DNA of 64,000 nt from CAVTJL01 sp963735065 (GTDB lineage: Bacteria; Pseudomonadota; Alphaproteobacteria; Geminicoccales; Geminicoccaceae): assembly GCA_963735065.1 (NCBI GenBank), contig CAVTJL010000004.1, positions 186,001 through 250,000 of the forward strand. The letters run 5' to 3'. Below, piece after piece: positions 1 to 8,690 of the stretch; the first letter of the stretch is position 1, and each line of letters begins with the position of its first letter. The translations under genes were made by a program, and so were the position numbers. The notes beneath the pieces were generated by a model. The model was not told the DNA's origin and searched no databases. It saw only the letters and a program-made list of their open reading frames with translations.

Positions 1-749
1 CCGCTGGCGAGGATGCCGGCGAAGAGCGCGAGGAGGCCGATGCCGCAGACCATGACGAGCCCGCCCAGGACACGGCCCGGCAGGGTTATCGGGACCTCGT
101 CGCCATAGCCCGTCGTCGTCAGCGTCGTGATCGCCCACCACAGCGCGCGGGGGATGCTGCCGAAGGTCTCGGGCTGCGTCGACCCCTCGAGGAGGTAGCC
201 GCCCGTCGCCGCGAGGAAGAGGACGACGACGAAGGCGCTCAGCACGCCGCTCAGGGGCTCGCGCTCCATGCGCAGCACGCGGATCAGGAGATCGAAGGCC
301 GTGGTGTAGCGGAAGGCCTTGAAGATCCAGACGGCGCCGAGGAGGCGGGCGGTCGGTGCCGGCACGCCCACGAGGAGCGCAAGCGGCAGGGCCAGGCCCG
401 AGACGAGATCGACCAGCCCCAGCGGCGAGCCGGCGAAGGCCCGGGCGCCGGAGCGGCCGAGCCGGCCGTGCTCGTTGGTCCTGCCGGCCAGCGCCGCCCA
501 GAGCCTGAGGCCGTACTCGACGAGGAAGACCAGGCTCACCGCCAGCATCAGGAGCGTCACCGCCCGGCTCTGGCCGGGCGAGAGCCTAGGCATGCTGCCG
601 ATGATCAGCGTCAGGAGGCCGAGCGCCACCACCGCCAGCAGCCCGAGCCGGATGCCGCGCGCCGCACCGCCGGCTCCCGGCCTGTCGAGGAGGTCGCCGA
701 TCGACCACCCCGCCCGCAGAGCCGCGCTCGAGCGTACGCCCTCGCTCAG
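1..749 (-). CDS. Voltage-gated potassium channel family protein (C-terminus outside window)
   Basis: Membrane ion channel that would conduct K+ across the inner membrane. The selectivity filter TTTGYGD lies at about positions 99-119, preceded by the pore helix with the WWAITTL motif. Upstream come a likely S1 (around 600-650), an S2 with the typical EYGLRLW pattern (about 500-545), S3, and an S4-like stretch with the FKAFRYTTAFDLL motif that has fewer arginines than classic voltage sensors. The protein runs off the left edge of the window. The start is unclear: the first in-frame ATG (593) would remove S1, and GTG codons at 632 and 629 lie inside S1. A CTG at 749 preceded by GGGGGA is the only start-like site that keeps all of S1. 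Family assignment is firm; voltage gating is inferred. Confidence 0.8.
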   Translation of the reverse strand, partial: MSEGVRSSAALRAGWSIGDLLDRPGAGGAARGIRLGLLAVVALGLLTLIIGSMPRLSPGQSRAVTLLMLAVSLVFLVEYGLRLWAALAGRTNEHGRLGRSGARAFAGSPLGLVDLVSGLALPLALLVGVPAPTARLLGAVWIFKAFRYTTAFDLLIRVLRMEREPLSGVLSAFVVVLFLAATGGYLLEGSTQPETFGSIPRALWWAITTLTTTGYGDEVPITLPGRVLGGLVMVCGIGLLALFAGILAS

Positions 750-834
750 ATCGTCCCCCGCCTCTCGTCCGCCCTCAAAGGCTGGAAGGATAGCGGGCGA
801 GCCCTGCGCTGGCCAGCCGCACGGCCGGCCGGGT

Positions 835-2208
835 TCAGGCGGCGATGGCGCCCTCGCGGCGCAGCAGGCGCAGGGCCTCGCCGAACGCCTCGATGGTGGC
901 CGTGGTCTCGGCCTCGCCGTGAGACGCCGACACGATGCAGCCCGGCCAGCCGTTCATGTCCGTGCCGCCCAGCATCATGGCGAGCCGGAGCTTGTGGACG
1001 AGCCCGGGCTGGCGCGCCTTCAGCTCGGCGAACGGCACCTCGAGCGGGTCGAAGCTGCGGCGATCGACGCTGCGCCCGGCCGCGTTGGTGAAGATGTGGA
1101 CGCCCGAGAAGGTGCCGTAGGCGACCCAGGGCAGCCCCGCCTCGTCCAGCACGGCGTTGAAGCCCTCGCGCAGCCGCTGGGCGGCGGCGTTGGCGCGGGC
1201 GCAGGCGTCGGTGTCGCGGATGATCTCGAGCGCGGCGATGCCGGCCGCGGCCGAGACGGGGTTGGCGTTGAAGGTGCCCGGGTGCTGGACCTTCTCGCCG
1301 GCGGCCTTCTTGAAGTCGAGGGCCTGGAGCACGTCGGCGCGGCCGACCAGGGCGCCGCCCGGCAGCCCGCCGGCCACGATCTTGGCGAGCGTGGTGAGGT
1401 CGGGGGTGATGCCGTAGTGGCCCTGGGCGCCGCCCGGCGACACGCGAAAGCCCGTCACCACCTCGTCGAAGATCAGGAGCACGCCATGCAGGCTCGTGAG
1501 GCGGCGCAGCTCGGCCAGGAACTCGGGCCGGGTGGGCACGAGGCCGAAGGAGGAGCCGGTGGGCTCGATGATGACGGCCGCGATGTCGGTGTCGGTCTCG
1601 AGCGCTGCCCGCACGCCGTCCGTGTCGTTCGGGTCGATCAGCACGACCTGCTCGGCCACGCCGCCCAGCACGCCCGTGGTGGGCGAGCCGTCCATGTGGT
1701 TGGTCCAGCCCGACGTCATGTGGTCGTGCCAGCCATGGAAATGGGTGCGGAAGCGGACGAGCTTCCTGCGCCCGGTGAAGCCGCGGGCGAGGCGCAGCGC
1801 CATCAGCGTCGCCTCGGTGCCCGAGGAGGTGAAGCGCACCATCTCGGCCGACGGCACCATCTCCTTTAGGAGCCGGCCCCACGCCACCTCGAGCGGGTGG
1901 TTGGCGCCGAAATGGGTGCCCCGCGCCAGCGCCGCCTGCGCTGCAGCCAGCACCTTCGGATGGTTGTGGCCGAGCAGGAGGGCGCCGTGGCCGCCGTAAT
2001 AGTCGACATAGCCATTGCCATCGACGTCCCACTTCCGCGGCCCGGTGGCGCGCTCGATGTAGACGCCGTAGGGCTCGAGGTAGCGGCCGTCATGGGTGAC
2101 ACCGCTCGGGAAGATCTCCTTGGCCTCGTCCGCCAGCTTGGCCGAGCCCGGCGTCATCGCCCGATAGGCTTCCTCGATCGTGCGGTTGACGAGCGTAGCT
2201 TCGGACAT
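835..2208 (-). CDS. Class III (PLP) aminotransferase, glutamate-1-semialdehyde aminomutase-like
   Basis: A 457-residue PLP enzyme of fold type I. Visible motifs are the SSGTEATLMALR cofactor-phosphate region (about residue 125), FDEVVTGFR (about 245, cofactor-ring Asp), and TLAKIVAGGLPGGA (about 270), which carries the Schiff-base lysine. The C-terminal half has FNANPVSAAAG, as in HemL-type enzymes. GGAG lies 8 bases before the ATG. HemL itself is usually about 430 residues and is found with heme genes; this gene stands alone, so a catabolic aspartate-aminotransferase-family role towards an amino acid or amine is as likely as glutamate-1-semialdehyde isomerisation. Substrate unknown. Confidence 0.88.
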   Translation of the reverse strand: MSEATLVNRTIEEAYRAMTPGSAKLADEAKEIFPSGVTHDGRYLEPYGVYIERATGPRKWDVDGNGYVDYYGGHGALLLGHNHPKVLAAAQAALARGTHFGANHPLEVAWGRLLKEMVPSAEMVRFTSSGTEATLMALRLARGFTGRRKLVRFRTHFHGWHDHMTSGWTNHMDGSPTTGVLGGVAEQVVLIDPNDTDGVRAALETDTDIAAVIIEPTGSSFGLVPTRPEFLAELRRLTSLHGVLLIFDEVVTGFRVSPGGAQGHYGITPDLTTLAKIVAGGLPGGALVGRADVLQALDFKKAAGEKVQHPGTFNANPVSAAAGIAALEIIRDTDACARANAAAQRLREGFNAVLDEAGLPWVAYGTFSGVHIFTNAAGRSVDRRSFDPLEVPFAELKARQPGLVHKLRLAMMLGGTDMNGWPGCIVSASHGEAETTATIEAFGEALRLLRREGAIAA

Positions 2209-2402
2209 GCGGGGGGCTCCTTCGCAGCTTGGCGGTGGCTACATTAGCGGCACAGGCCGGTCATGTCCTGGGCCTTCAACGCATGGCGCGATCCCGCCGT
2301 GCGGGATCGCCGCGGGCAGCGACGCGCGAGCGGCGCTAGGTGGGAATGCCGGTAGGGACCTGGGGTCTAGGGGTGGCAGCCGGCCTGGCCGTCGGACGGT
2401 GC

Positions 2403-3014
2403 CTACCGATCGGCGAGCGCCAGCTTGGCGCCCAGGGCCACGAAGGCGCCGGCGAAGATGCGGCGCATCCAGGCCATCACCCGGGGGCTCGAGATGACGC
2501 GGTCGCGCACCGAGGCGGCGAGCAGCCCGTAGCCGACGAAGACGATGAAGGTCATCGCCATGAAGACGGCGCTCAAGGCCAGCATGCGGGACAGTGGATG
2601 CGGCTCGCCGGCGCTGACGAACTGCGGCAGGAAGGCCAGGAAGAAGACAGAGAGCTTCGGGTTGAGCAGGTTGATCAGCACGGCCTTCACGGTGACCTCG
2701 AGCGCCGAGCGGCCACGGGTCTGTGCCTCCACCTTGAGCGTCCCATGCTCGCGCAGCGTCGTCCAGGCCATGTAGAGGAGATAGGCGACCCCCAGATATC
2801 TGAAGACCTCGAAAGCCAGCCCGCTGGCGTGGAGGAGGGCGGCGAGCCCGAGGATGGCTGCGGCCATGTGCGGGACGATGCCGATCGTGCAGCCGAGCGC
2901 GGCGACGACGCTGGCCCGGGCACCGCGCGAGAGACCCGCCGCCAGCGTGTAGAGAACGCCGGTGCCCGGTGCCACGACCACGATCAGCGAGGTGACGAGA
3001 AAGTCGATGCTCAC
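2403..3014 (-). CDS. LysE/RhtB family amino-acid exporter
   Basis: Inner-membrane exporter of the LysE/RhtB superfamily, about 203 residues with six hydrophobic segments. The N-terminal family signature is present as SIDFLVTS followed by VVVAPGTGVLYTLAAGLSRG, and the conserved NLLNPKLSVFFLAFLPQF segment is at about residue 115. A GTG start at 3014 matches the normal family N-terminus; an upstream ATG (3059) and TTG (3083) would add 15-23 unusual residues. It exports small neutral molecules such as amino acids, homoserine or homoserine lactones in characterised relatives; the substrate here is unknown. It is divergent from the ppk2 gene across about 157 bp. Confidence 0.85.
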   Translation of the reverse strand: MSIDFLVTSLIVVVAPGTGVLYTLAAGLSRGARASVVAALGCTIGIVPHMAAAILGLAALLHASGLAFEVFRYLGVAYLLYMAWTTLREHGTLKVEAQTRGRSALEVTVKAVLINLLNPKLSVFFLAFLPQFVSAGEPHPLSRMLALSAVFMAMTFIVFVGYGLLAASVRDRVISSPRVMAWMRRIFAGAFVALGAKLALADR

Positions 3015-3171
3015 GATGCCGGCCGCTCCGGGCAAGTCTCGGGACGCGGGCGCCAGCATGGCCCCGCCGAGCGTGTGCGGCAAGGTTGCGAGAGACAGGC
3101 GGCCCGTTCACATCGCCCGACGACAAAGGCATGATGCTCGTTCGATGGCGTCATGATCGGGAGGGACGGCG

Positions 3172-4008
3172 TTGGGTGACAAGCATGAGGAGCCGGCGCT
3201 GGTCGATGACGGGGCCGGCTCGAAGGACGGCAAGAAGATGTCGCGCAAGCGCTTCGAGAAGGAGCTCTACAAGCTGCAGGTCGAGCTGACCCGGCTGCAG
3301 GCCTGGACGGTTGCGACCGGCGCTCGCATCATCGTGGTCTTCGAGGGCAGGGACACCGCCGGCAAGGGAGGCGTGATCGCCCGCATCGTCCAGCGCACCA
3401 GCCCGCGCGTCTTCCGGCACGTGGCCCTGCCGAAACCCTCCGACCGCGAGCGATCGCAGCTCTACATCCAGCGCTACCTCGCCCACTTCCCGGCCGCGGG
3501 CGAGATCATCCTCTTCGACCGGTCCTGGTACAATCGCGCCGGTGTCGAGAAGGTGATGGGCTTTTGCACGGACGAGCAGCACAAGCGCTTTCTCGAGGTA
3601 GCGCCGGCCGTCGAGCGGGAGTTCGTCAACAACGGCATCATCCTGCTCAAATATTTCCTCGACGTCAGCCAGGAGGAGCAGCGTCGCCGGTTCGAGGCGC
3701 GCATCAGCGATCCGCTCAAGCACTGGAAGCTGAGCCCGATGGACGTCGAATCGGTGCGTCTCTGGTGGGACTACACGCGGGCCTACCAGCAGATGTTCGA
3801 GGCGACGGACATCCCGGCGGCGCCATGGTACCTCGTGGCGGCCGACGACAAGCGGCGCGCGCGGCTGAACCTGATCAGCCACCTGCTCGAGCAGATCCCC
3901 TACAAGAAGGTGAAGCCGGACCTGCCCAAGATGCCCAAGGCCGAGCGACGCCCCAAGGGCGTCGCCGAGACGCTGCGCACGCTGCATGCCGTGCCGGTGA
4001 GGTTCTAA
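3172..4008 (+). CDS. ppk2: Polyphosphate kinase 2 family protein
   Basis: Transfers phosphate between polyphosphate and a nucleotide, in the cytoplasm. The 278-residue protein has the PPK2 Walker A motif GRDTAGKGG (about residue 60), the lid region with SDRERSQLYIQRY, and the Walker B region FDRSWYNRAGVE (about 115). This is a single-domain PPK2. A TTG start is chosen because GGGAGGGA lies about 6 bases upstream and the first ATG is internal. The next gene, a SulP transporter, begins 6 bp after the stop, so the two are probably co-transcribed. Whether it mainly makes GTP/ATP or polyphosphate cannot be told from sequence. Confidence 0.9.
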   Translation: MGDKHEEPALVDDGAGSKDGKKMSRKRFEKELYKLQVELTRLQAWTVATGARIIVVFEGRDTAGKGGVIARIVQRTSPRVFRHVALPKPSDRERSQLYIQRYLAHFPAAGEIILFDRSWYNRAGVEKVMGFCTDEQHKRFLEVAPAVEREFVNNGIILLKYFLDVSQEEQRRRFEARISDPLKHWKLSPMDVESVRLWWDYTRAYQQMFEATDIPAAPWYLVAADDKRRARLNLISHLLEQIPYKKVKPDLPKMPKAERRPKGVAETLRTLHAVPVRF

Positions 4009-4014
4009 GCCGGC

Positions 4015-5804
4015 TTGGCTGGAAGCTCTCCCACGCCGGACACCGCGTCGCTGCATCCGGAGGGGCGCTGGGGCGCGGTCGGGCGGCACCTGCCGGGCCT
4101 CGCCGCGCTCGCGGCCTATGACCGCCGCTGGCTGCCAGAGGACCTGCTCGCCGGCCTCTGCGTCGCGACGGTGGCGATGCCGGTCGGCATCGCCTATGCG
4201 GGCCTTGCCGGCGTGCCGCCGATCGTCGGCATCTACTCGGCGATCTTTCCGCTGCTGGCCTATGCCCTCCTCGGCTCGTCCCGCCAGCTCATGGTCGGGC
4301 CGGACGCGGCGACCTGCCTGATGGCGGCGACGGCGCTGGCACCCCTCGCCGGGGGCGATCCGGAGCGCTATCTGGCGCTGGTGCCGGCGCTCTCGCTCAT
4401 GGCCGGGCTGGTCTATGTGATCGCCGGTGTCGCCCGCCTCGGCTTCATCGCCAACTTCCTCTCCCAGCCGATCCTGACCGGCTATCTCAACGGCATCGCG
4501 CTCATCATCCTCGTGGGCCAGCTCCCGAAGCTTCTGGGCTATCCCTCGGAGGCGCGGGACTTCGTCGGTCAGCTGCACGAGCTGGTCGAGCGTGTCGGCC
4601 AGAGCAACGGGTCCACCGTCGTGCTGGGCCTCTCGATGGTGGCGGGGCTCCTGCTGTTGCGGCGTCTGGCTCCTGCGGTGCCGGGACCGCTGGTCGCCGT
4701 GGTGGCCGGCATCGCCGCCGTTGTCGGCTTCGGGCTCGAGGCACGGGGCGTGGCGTTGACCGGGGCTCTGCCGGGCGGGTTGCCGACGCCACGCCTGCCG
4801 CTCTTCGACGCCCCGACCTACCGAGCGCTCTTTCACAACGCGGTCGAGATCATGCTGATCAGCTTCGCGAGCGGCATGCTCACCGCAAAGAGCTTCGCCC
4901 GCCGCAACCGCTACGACATCGACGCGAACCAGGAGCTGATCGCCTTCGGCGCCAGCAACCTCCTTTCCGGCCTCGGTCAGGGGTTTCCGGTGACCGGTGC
5001 CAACTCCCGCACGGCCGTGAACAACGCGGTCGGCGGCAAGACGCAGCTCGTGGGCGTGGTGGCGGCCGTCACGATGCTTCTCGTCCTCCTCCTGCTGCGC
5101 GGGCCGCTGGCGCTCATCCCGACGGCGGCTCTTGCCGCCGTCGTCCTGGTGGCAGCGCTCGCCCTGGTCGACGCCAGCCGGGCTCCTGGCCATCTTCCGC
5201 ATGAGCTGGCGCGAGGGGCTGCTGTCCATCGGCACCACCGCGGGCGTGCTGGTGCTGGGCGTGCTGCCCGGCGTCATCCTCGCCGTCCTGCTGTCGCTCT
5301 GCTGGCTCATCATGGTGATCTCGAGGCCGCCGGGGGCGGTGCTCGGCCACGTTCCGGGCGTGAGGGGCTTTCACAGCATCGCCGACTATCCCCAGGCGCG
5401 AACGGTCCCCGGGCTGCTCATCTTCCGCTTCGAGGCCGACCTGCTGTTCTTCAACATCGACTATTTCCGCGAGCGCCTCGAGGCGGCGATCCGGGCCGCC
5501 GACGGGCCGGTCGAATGGGTGATCGTCGATGCGGCGCCCATCAACTGGATCGACGGAACCGCCATCCAGCATCTGCAGGAGCTGCGCCAGCAGCTGGCCC
5601 TGCGCGATATCCAGTCTGGGCTGGGCCAGGGTGCGCCTCTCGCTGGGTCGGGGCTTCAACGCGCACTGGCTGGCCGCCCAGCTCCGCGGCGTCGACAATC
5701 TCAGCTTCTCGACGCTCAACGCGGCCATCGACGCGTTCAAGGCGCGCGCCCCTCAGCGCGAGGAGGCGGCCGGTGATCCGAAGCCGCCCGATCGCACCGC
5801 CTGA
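4015..5804 (+). pseudogene. SulP family anion transporter with STAS domain, two frameshifts
   Basis: Encodes a SulP (sulfate permease/bicarbonate) transporter: about ten membrane segments followed by a C-terminal cytoplasmic STAS domain. The N-terminal part reads well (VAMPVGIAYAGLAGVPP, then SRQLMVGPDAATCL and the GFPVTGANSRTAVNNAVGGKT loop at about residue 325). Reading frame changes near 5173-5178 (an extra base around GCC-A-GCC-GGG) and again near 5625 (CTG-G-GCC-AGG). Joining the three frames restores LAIFRMSWREGL, the STAS core with VDAAPINWIDGTA, and LSLGRGFNAHW. TTG start, 6 bp after ppk2. It may be a true pseudogene or carry sequencing errors; all three frames keep perfectly conserved protein sequence, which suggests recent damage or artefact. 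Confidence 0.8.
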
Positions 5805-5850
5805 ACGCATCCGGCGCAAGGCGAGGGTGAAGGCCTGGGCTTGCCCGTCC

Positions 5851-7020
5851 TCAGCCCGCCAGCAGCGACGCGAGGCCGAGCAGCGCCTCGTCGGAGCCGC
5901 GCCCGCCGATCAGGGAAAGGCCGACGGGAACGCCCTCATGCGCGGCGAGGGGCAGGTTGAGCTGGGGCAGGCCGACGAGGCCGGCGATGCAGGTGAGCTC
6001 GGTGATGCGACCCACCGCTGTCACCATCGCGCTGAACGGGTCATCGCGCCGGGGCGGGAGGATCGGGGTGGTCGGAAGGCAGAGCACGGCATCATCGCCG
6101 AGCAGCGTGTCGAGACGTCGGCGCGCATAGTCGCGAAACGCACGAGGGCCCGCGAGGTCGGCCTCGGTCAGCAGCCAGGACATCGAGAGAGAGCGACCGA
6201 CCTCGATCGAGAAGCGGGGAACGCAACGCTCGACCCAGGGACGGAACGTCTGCCCGAACTCCCACATCTGCAGCTTGCGCTGGTTCTCCGACCAGGCGGG
6301 CAGGTCGCCCTGGCCGAGCGCCACGTCCTGCCGTGCCGAGAAGACCTTGGCGATGCGGTCGACCACGGGTACCAGCGCCGCCCGCACCTCGGGTACCGCC
6401 AGCGCAAAGCAATCCGTCGCCACGATGAGCTTGGCCGCTCTCGGAGCGGAGGAGGGCCGGCCGAGCAGCACCTCGCCGACCTTCACGAACGATGCGGCGT
6501 CACGGGCGAACCAGCCGCAGGTGTCGAAGCTCGGTGATTGCGTCTCCATGCCGTCGACCGGGATCCGGCCGTGCGTCGGGCGCAGGCCGAAAAGGCCACA
6601 AAAGCTTGCCGGCGTGCGAACCGAGCCGCCGGAATCGGTGCCGAGCGCCATGTCGACCAGGCCGCCGGCAACGGCCGCGGCCGAGCCGCTCGACGATCCC
6701 CCGGGCACCCGATCGGGTGCGCGGGGATTGAGCGGCGTGCCGTAGAACTGGTTGCGGCCGAGCAGACCCAGGGAGATCTCGTCGGTGATGGTCTTGCCGG
6801 CCAGCGTGGCACCCGCCTCGAGGAGCGCCTGGACGGCCCAGGCGTGGCGACGGGCGGGGGGATGCGTGCGCTCCCAGTCCGGGTTGCCGCTGCCGGTGAC
6901 GTAGCCGGCAACGTCGAACAGATCCTTGGCGGCGAACGTCAGGCCCGAGAGCGGGCCCGACGCTGCACCTTGGACAACGCAGTCGACATGAGGAACGAAC
7001 GCGCCGAGCTCGTCACGCAT
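5851..7020 (-). CDS. Amidase signature family protein (amidase 1)
   Basis: A 389-residue amidase of the Ser-cisSer-Lys family. The catalytic lysine is in TFAAKDLFDVAG (about residue 30), the cis-Ser in GGSSSGSAAAVAGG (about 105), and the nucleophilic Ser in GTDSGGSVRTPAS (about 125). ATG at 7020 is chosen, 10 bp after the stop of the binding-protein gene; the longer frame upstream overlaps that gene and has no homology-like sequence. Last gene of the amide-uptake operon. It probably hydrolyses a small amide, but the specific substrate is unknown. Confidence 0.88.
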   Translation of the reverse strand: MRDELGAFVPHVDCVVQGAASGPLSGLTFAAKDLFDVAGYVTGSGNPDWERTHPPARRHAWAVQALLEAGATLAGKTITDEISLGLLGRNQFYGTPLNPRAPDRVPGGSSSGSAAAVAGGLVDMALGTDSGGSVRTPASFCGLFGLRPTHGRIPVDGMETQSPSFDTCGWFARDAASFVKVGEVLLGRPSSAPRAAKLIVATDCFALAVPEVRAALVPVVDRIAKVFSARQDVALGQGDLPAWSENQRKLQMWEFGQTFRPWVERCVPRFSIEVGRSLSMSWLLTEADLAGPRAFRDYARRRLDTLLGDDAVLCLPTTPILPPRRDDPFSAMVTAVGRITELTCIAGLVGLPQLNLPLAAHEGVPVGLSLIGGRGSDEALLGLASLLAG

Positions 7021-7030
7021 CCCCCTTGCC

Positions 7031-8650
7031 TCAGACCTTCTTGATGGTGCGGTAGTCGATGTGCTGGTGGAACCAGTAGACATAGTTCTCGATATTCTGC
7101 TGCATCGCCACGTCACCGAAGAGCTGGGCCAGCGGAATGCGCGGCACGTCGGCCATGACGATCCCCACCATCTCGACCAGCGCCTTCTTGTAGGTGGCGT
7201 CGTCCGGCGCGAACCGGGCCGTCTCGATCACCGCATCGAGCTTCGGGTTGACGTAGTTGCAGGTGTTGAAGACCGAGTTGTTGGCGCCGTCATAGGTCCA
7301 GAAGAAGTGGTACTCGGGGTAGTCCAGCCACGGATAGAACTCGGCGATCACGAAGGGCATCTTCTTGGATGCCATGTTGGCGAACCAGTTGGAGCCCGGG
7401 ACCTTCTCGATCGACACCTTGATGCCGATCTTGCCCAGGGACTCCTGGATGAGGATGGCTATCGGCTCACGCGTGGTGGCCTGGCTGAGGTCGAACGACA
7501 AGGTGGTCTCGAACCCGTCCGGGAAGCCCGCCTCGGTCAGCAGCGCCTTGGCCTTCTCGAGATCCGTGCTGAACGGCGAGGGGGTGGGCCAGGTGGGCGG
7601 GAAGGTGGTCGTGTCGGCGGGTGCGCCGAACATCGGCACGCCTCGATTGTAGAGGGCACCATCCATGATGTCCTGGTAGGGGATGGCGAAGGCCACGGCC
7701 TGGCGGACCTTGAGGTTGTCGAACGGCTTCATCTGCACGTTCATGTCGACGAACAGGAGGTCGCCCTGGACCGGCGTGCCGATGACCTTGAGCGTGCCGG
7801 CCTTGGCCAGCTCGGCATAGTCCTTGGGCGGCAGGCCGACCGAGATGTCGACGTCGCCCTTCTCGAGCAGCGCGCGGCGGGTGCCGGGCGACGCGATCTG
7901 GCGGAACACGACCTTCTTGAGCTCGGGCAGCGGGCCGGACTTCCAGGCATCGAAGCGGGTGAGGATCAGCTGATCCCCCGGCTTCCAGCTCTGCACCTTG
8001 AAGCCGCCGCCGCCGGCGTCGTTGCGCTGGGTCCACTCGAGCGCCCAGGGGTCGGCCTTCGTGGCATGCTTGAGCGCAAGCTTCTTGTTGGTGATGCAGG
8101 GCACCGGCACCGCCAGGTCCGGGAGGCTCAGCTTGTTGGCCTTCTCGAAGGTGATCTTGAAGGTGTGGGTGTCGACCACCGAGAACTGGTCGGGGCTGGT
8201 GAGCGAGCCGGCGGCCATCTGGATCGCCGGGAAGCCGCCCGCGGCGATCGCACGGTCGAACGACCACTTCACGTCCTCGGCCGTCACCGGCGAGCCGTCG
8301 TGGAAGGTGGCGTTCTTGCGGATCTTGAAGATCATCGTCTTGCCGCCGTCCAGGACCTCCCAGCTCTCGGCAAGCTCGGGCTTGAACACCGAGGCGTCAT
8401 AGCCGGTGGCCCCATTGGGCATCGTCTTCGTGCCGTGGGTGACCAGCCGGTCGTAGACGTTCCAGGCGACCATGCGGCTCTGGTCGTTGGCCGCCGGCAG
8501 CATCGTGTCGAGCGAGTTCGGCCCCATCTCGTTGACGAGGATCAGCGTGTCCGACGGCGTCGCGGCCCGCGCCGAGCGGAAGTCGAGCGCGGTCGCTGCC
8601 GCGGTCGCGCCGAGCATGGCCAGGGCGGATCGGCGGTCGAGGTCGATCAT
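7031..8650 (-). CDS. ABC transporter substrate-binding protein, peptide/nickel family (SBP_bac_5)
   Basis: Periplasmic binding protein of 539 residues in the DppA/OppA cluster. The N-terminus carries a Tat-like signal (DRRSALAML followed by a small hydrophobic stretch, probable cleavage after about residue 29). The family signature AESWEVLDGGKTMIFKIR and the HDGSPVTAEDVKWSFDR motif are present at about residues 80-115. ATG at 8650 follows GGGGGAA. The gene lies between amidases 1 and 2 in the same direction as the permease and ATPase genes further upstream, so it is the likely ligand receptor of this transporter. The ligand is inferred to be an amide, peptide-like or urea-like compound from the flanking amidases. 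Confidence 0.9.
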   Translation of the reverse strand: MIDLDRRSALAMLGATAAATALDFRSARAATPSDTLILVNEMGPNSLDTMLPAANDQSRMVAWNVYDRLVTHGTKTMPNGATGYDASVFKPELAESWEVLDGGKTMIFKIRKNATFHDGSPVTAEDVKWSFDRAIAAGGFPAIQMAAGSLTSPDQFSVVDTHTFKITFEKANKLSLPDLAVPVPCITNKKLALKHATKADPWALEWTQRNDAGGGGFKVQSWKPGDQLILTRFDAWKSGPLPELKKVVFRQIASPGTRRALLEKGDVDISVGLPPKDYAELAKAGTLKVIGTPVQGDLLFVDMNVQMKPFDNLKVRQAVAFAIPYQDIMDGALYNRGVPMFGAPADTTTFPPTWPTPSPFSTDLEKAKALLTEAGFPDGFETTLSFDLSQATTREPIAILIQESLGKIGIKVSIEKVPGSNWFANMASKKMPFVIAEFYPWLDYPEYHFFWTYDGANNSVFNTCNYVNPKLDAVIETARFAPDDATYKKALVEMVGIVMADVPRIPLAQLFGDVAMQQNIENYVYWFHQHIDYRTIKKV

Positions 8651-8690
8651 GCGAGGGTTCCCCCTTTGGGCGGGTGTGCTGGTTGCTGGC

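Noticed and set aside
3151..5313. A 720-codon open frame on the minus strand
   Set aside because: Antisense to ppk2 and SulP; composition is Arg/His/Gln-rich with no motif.
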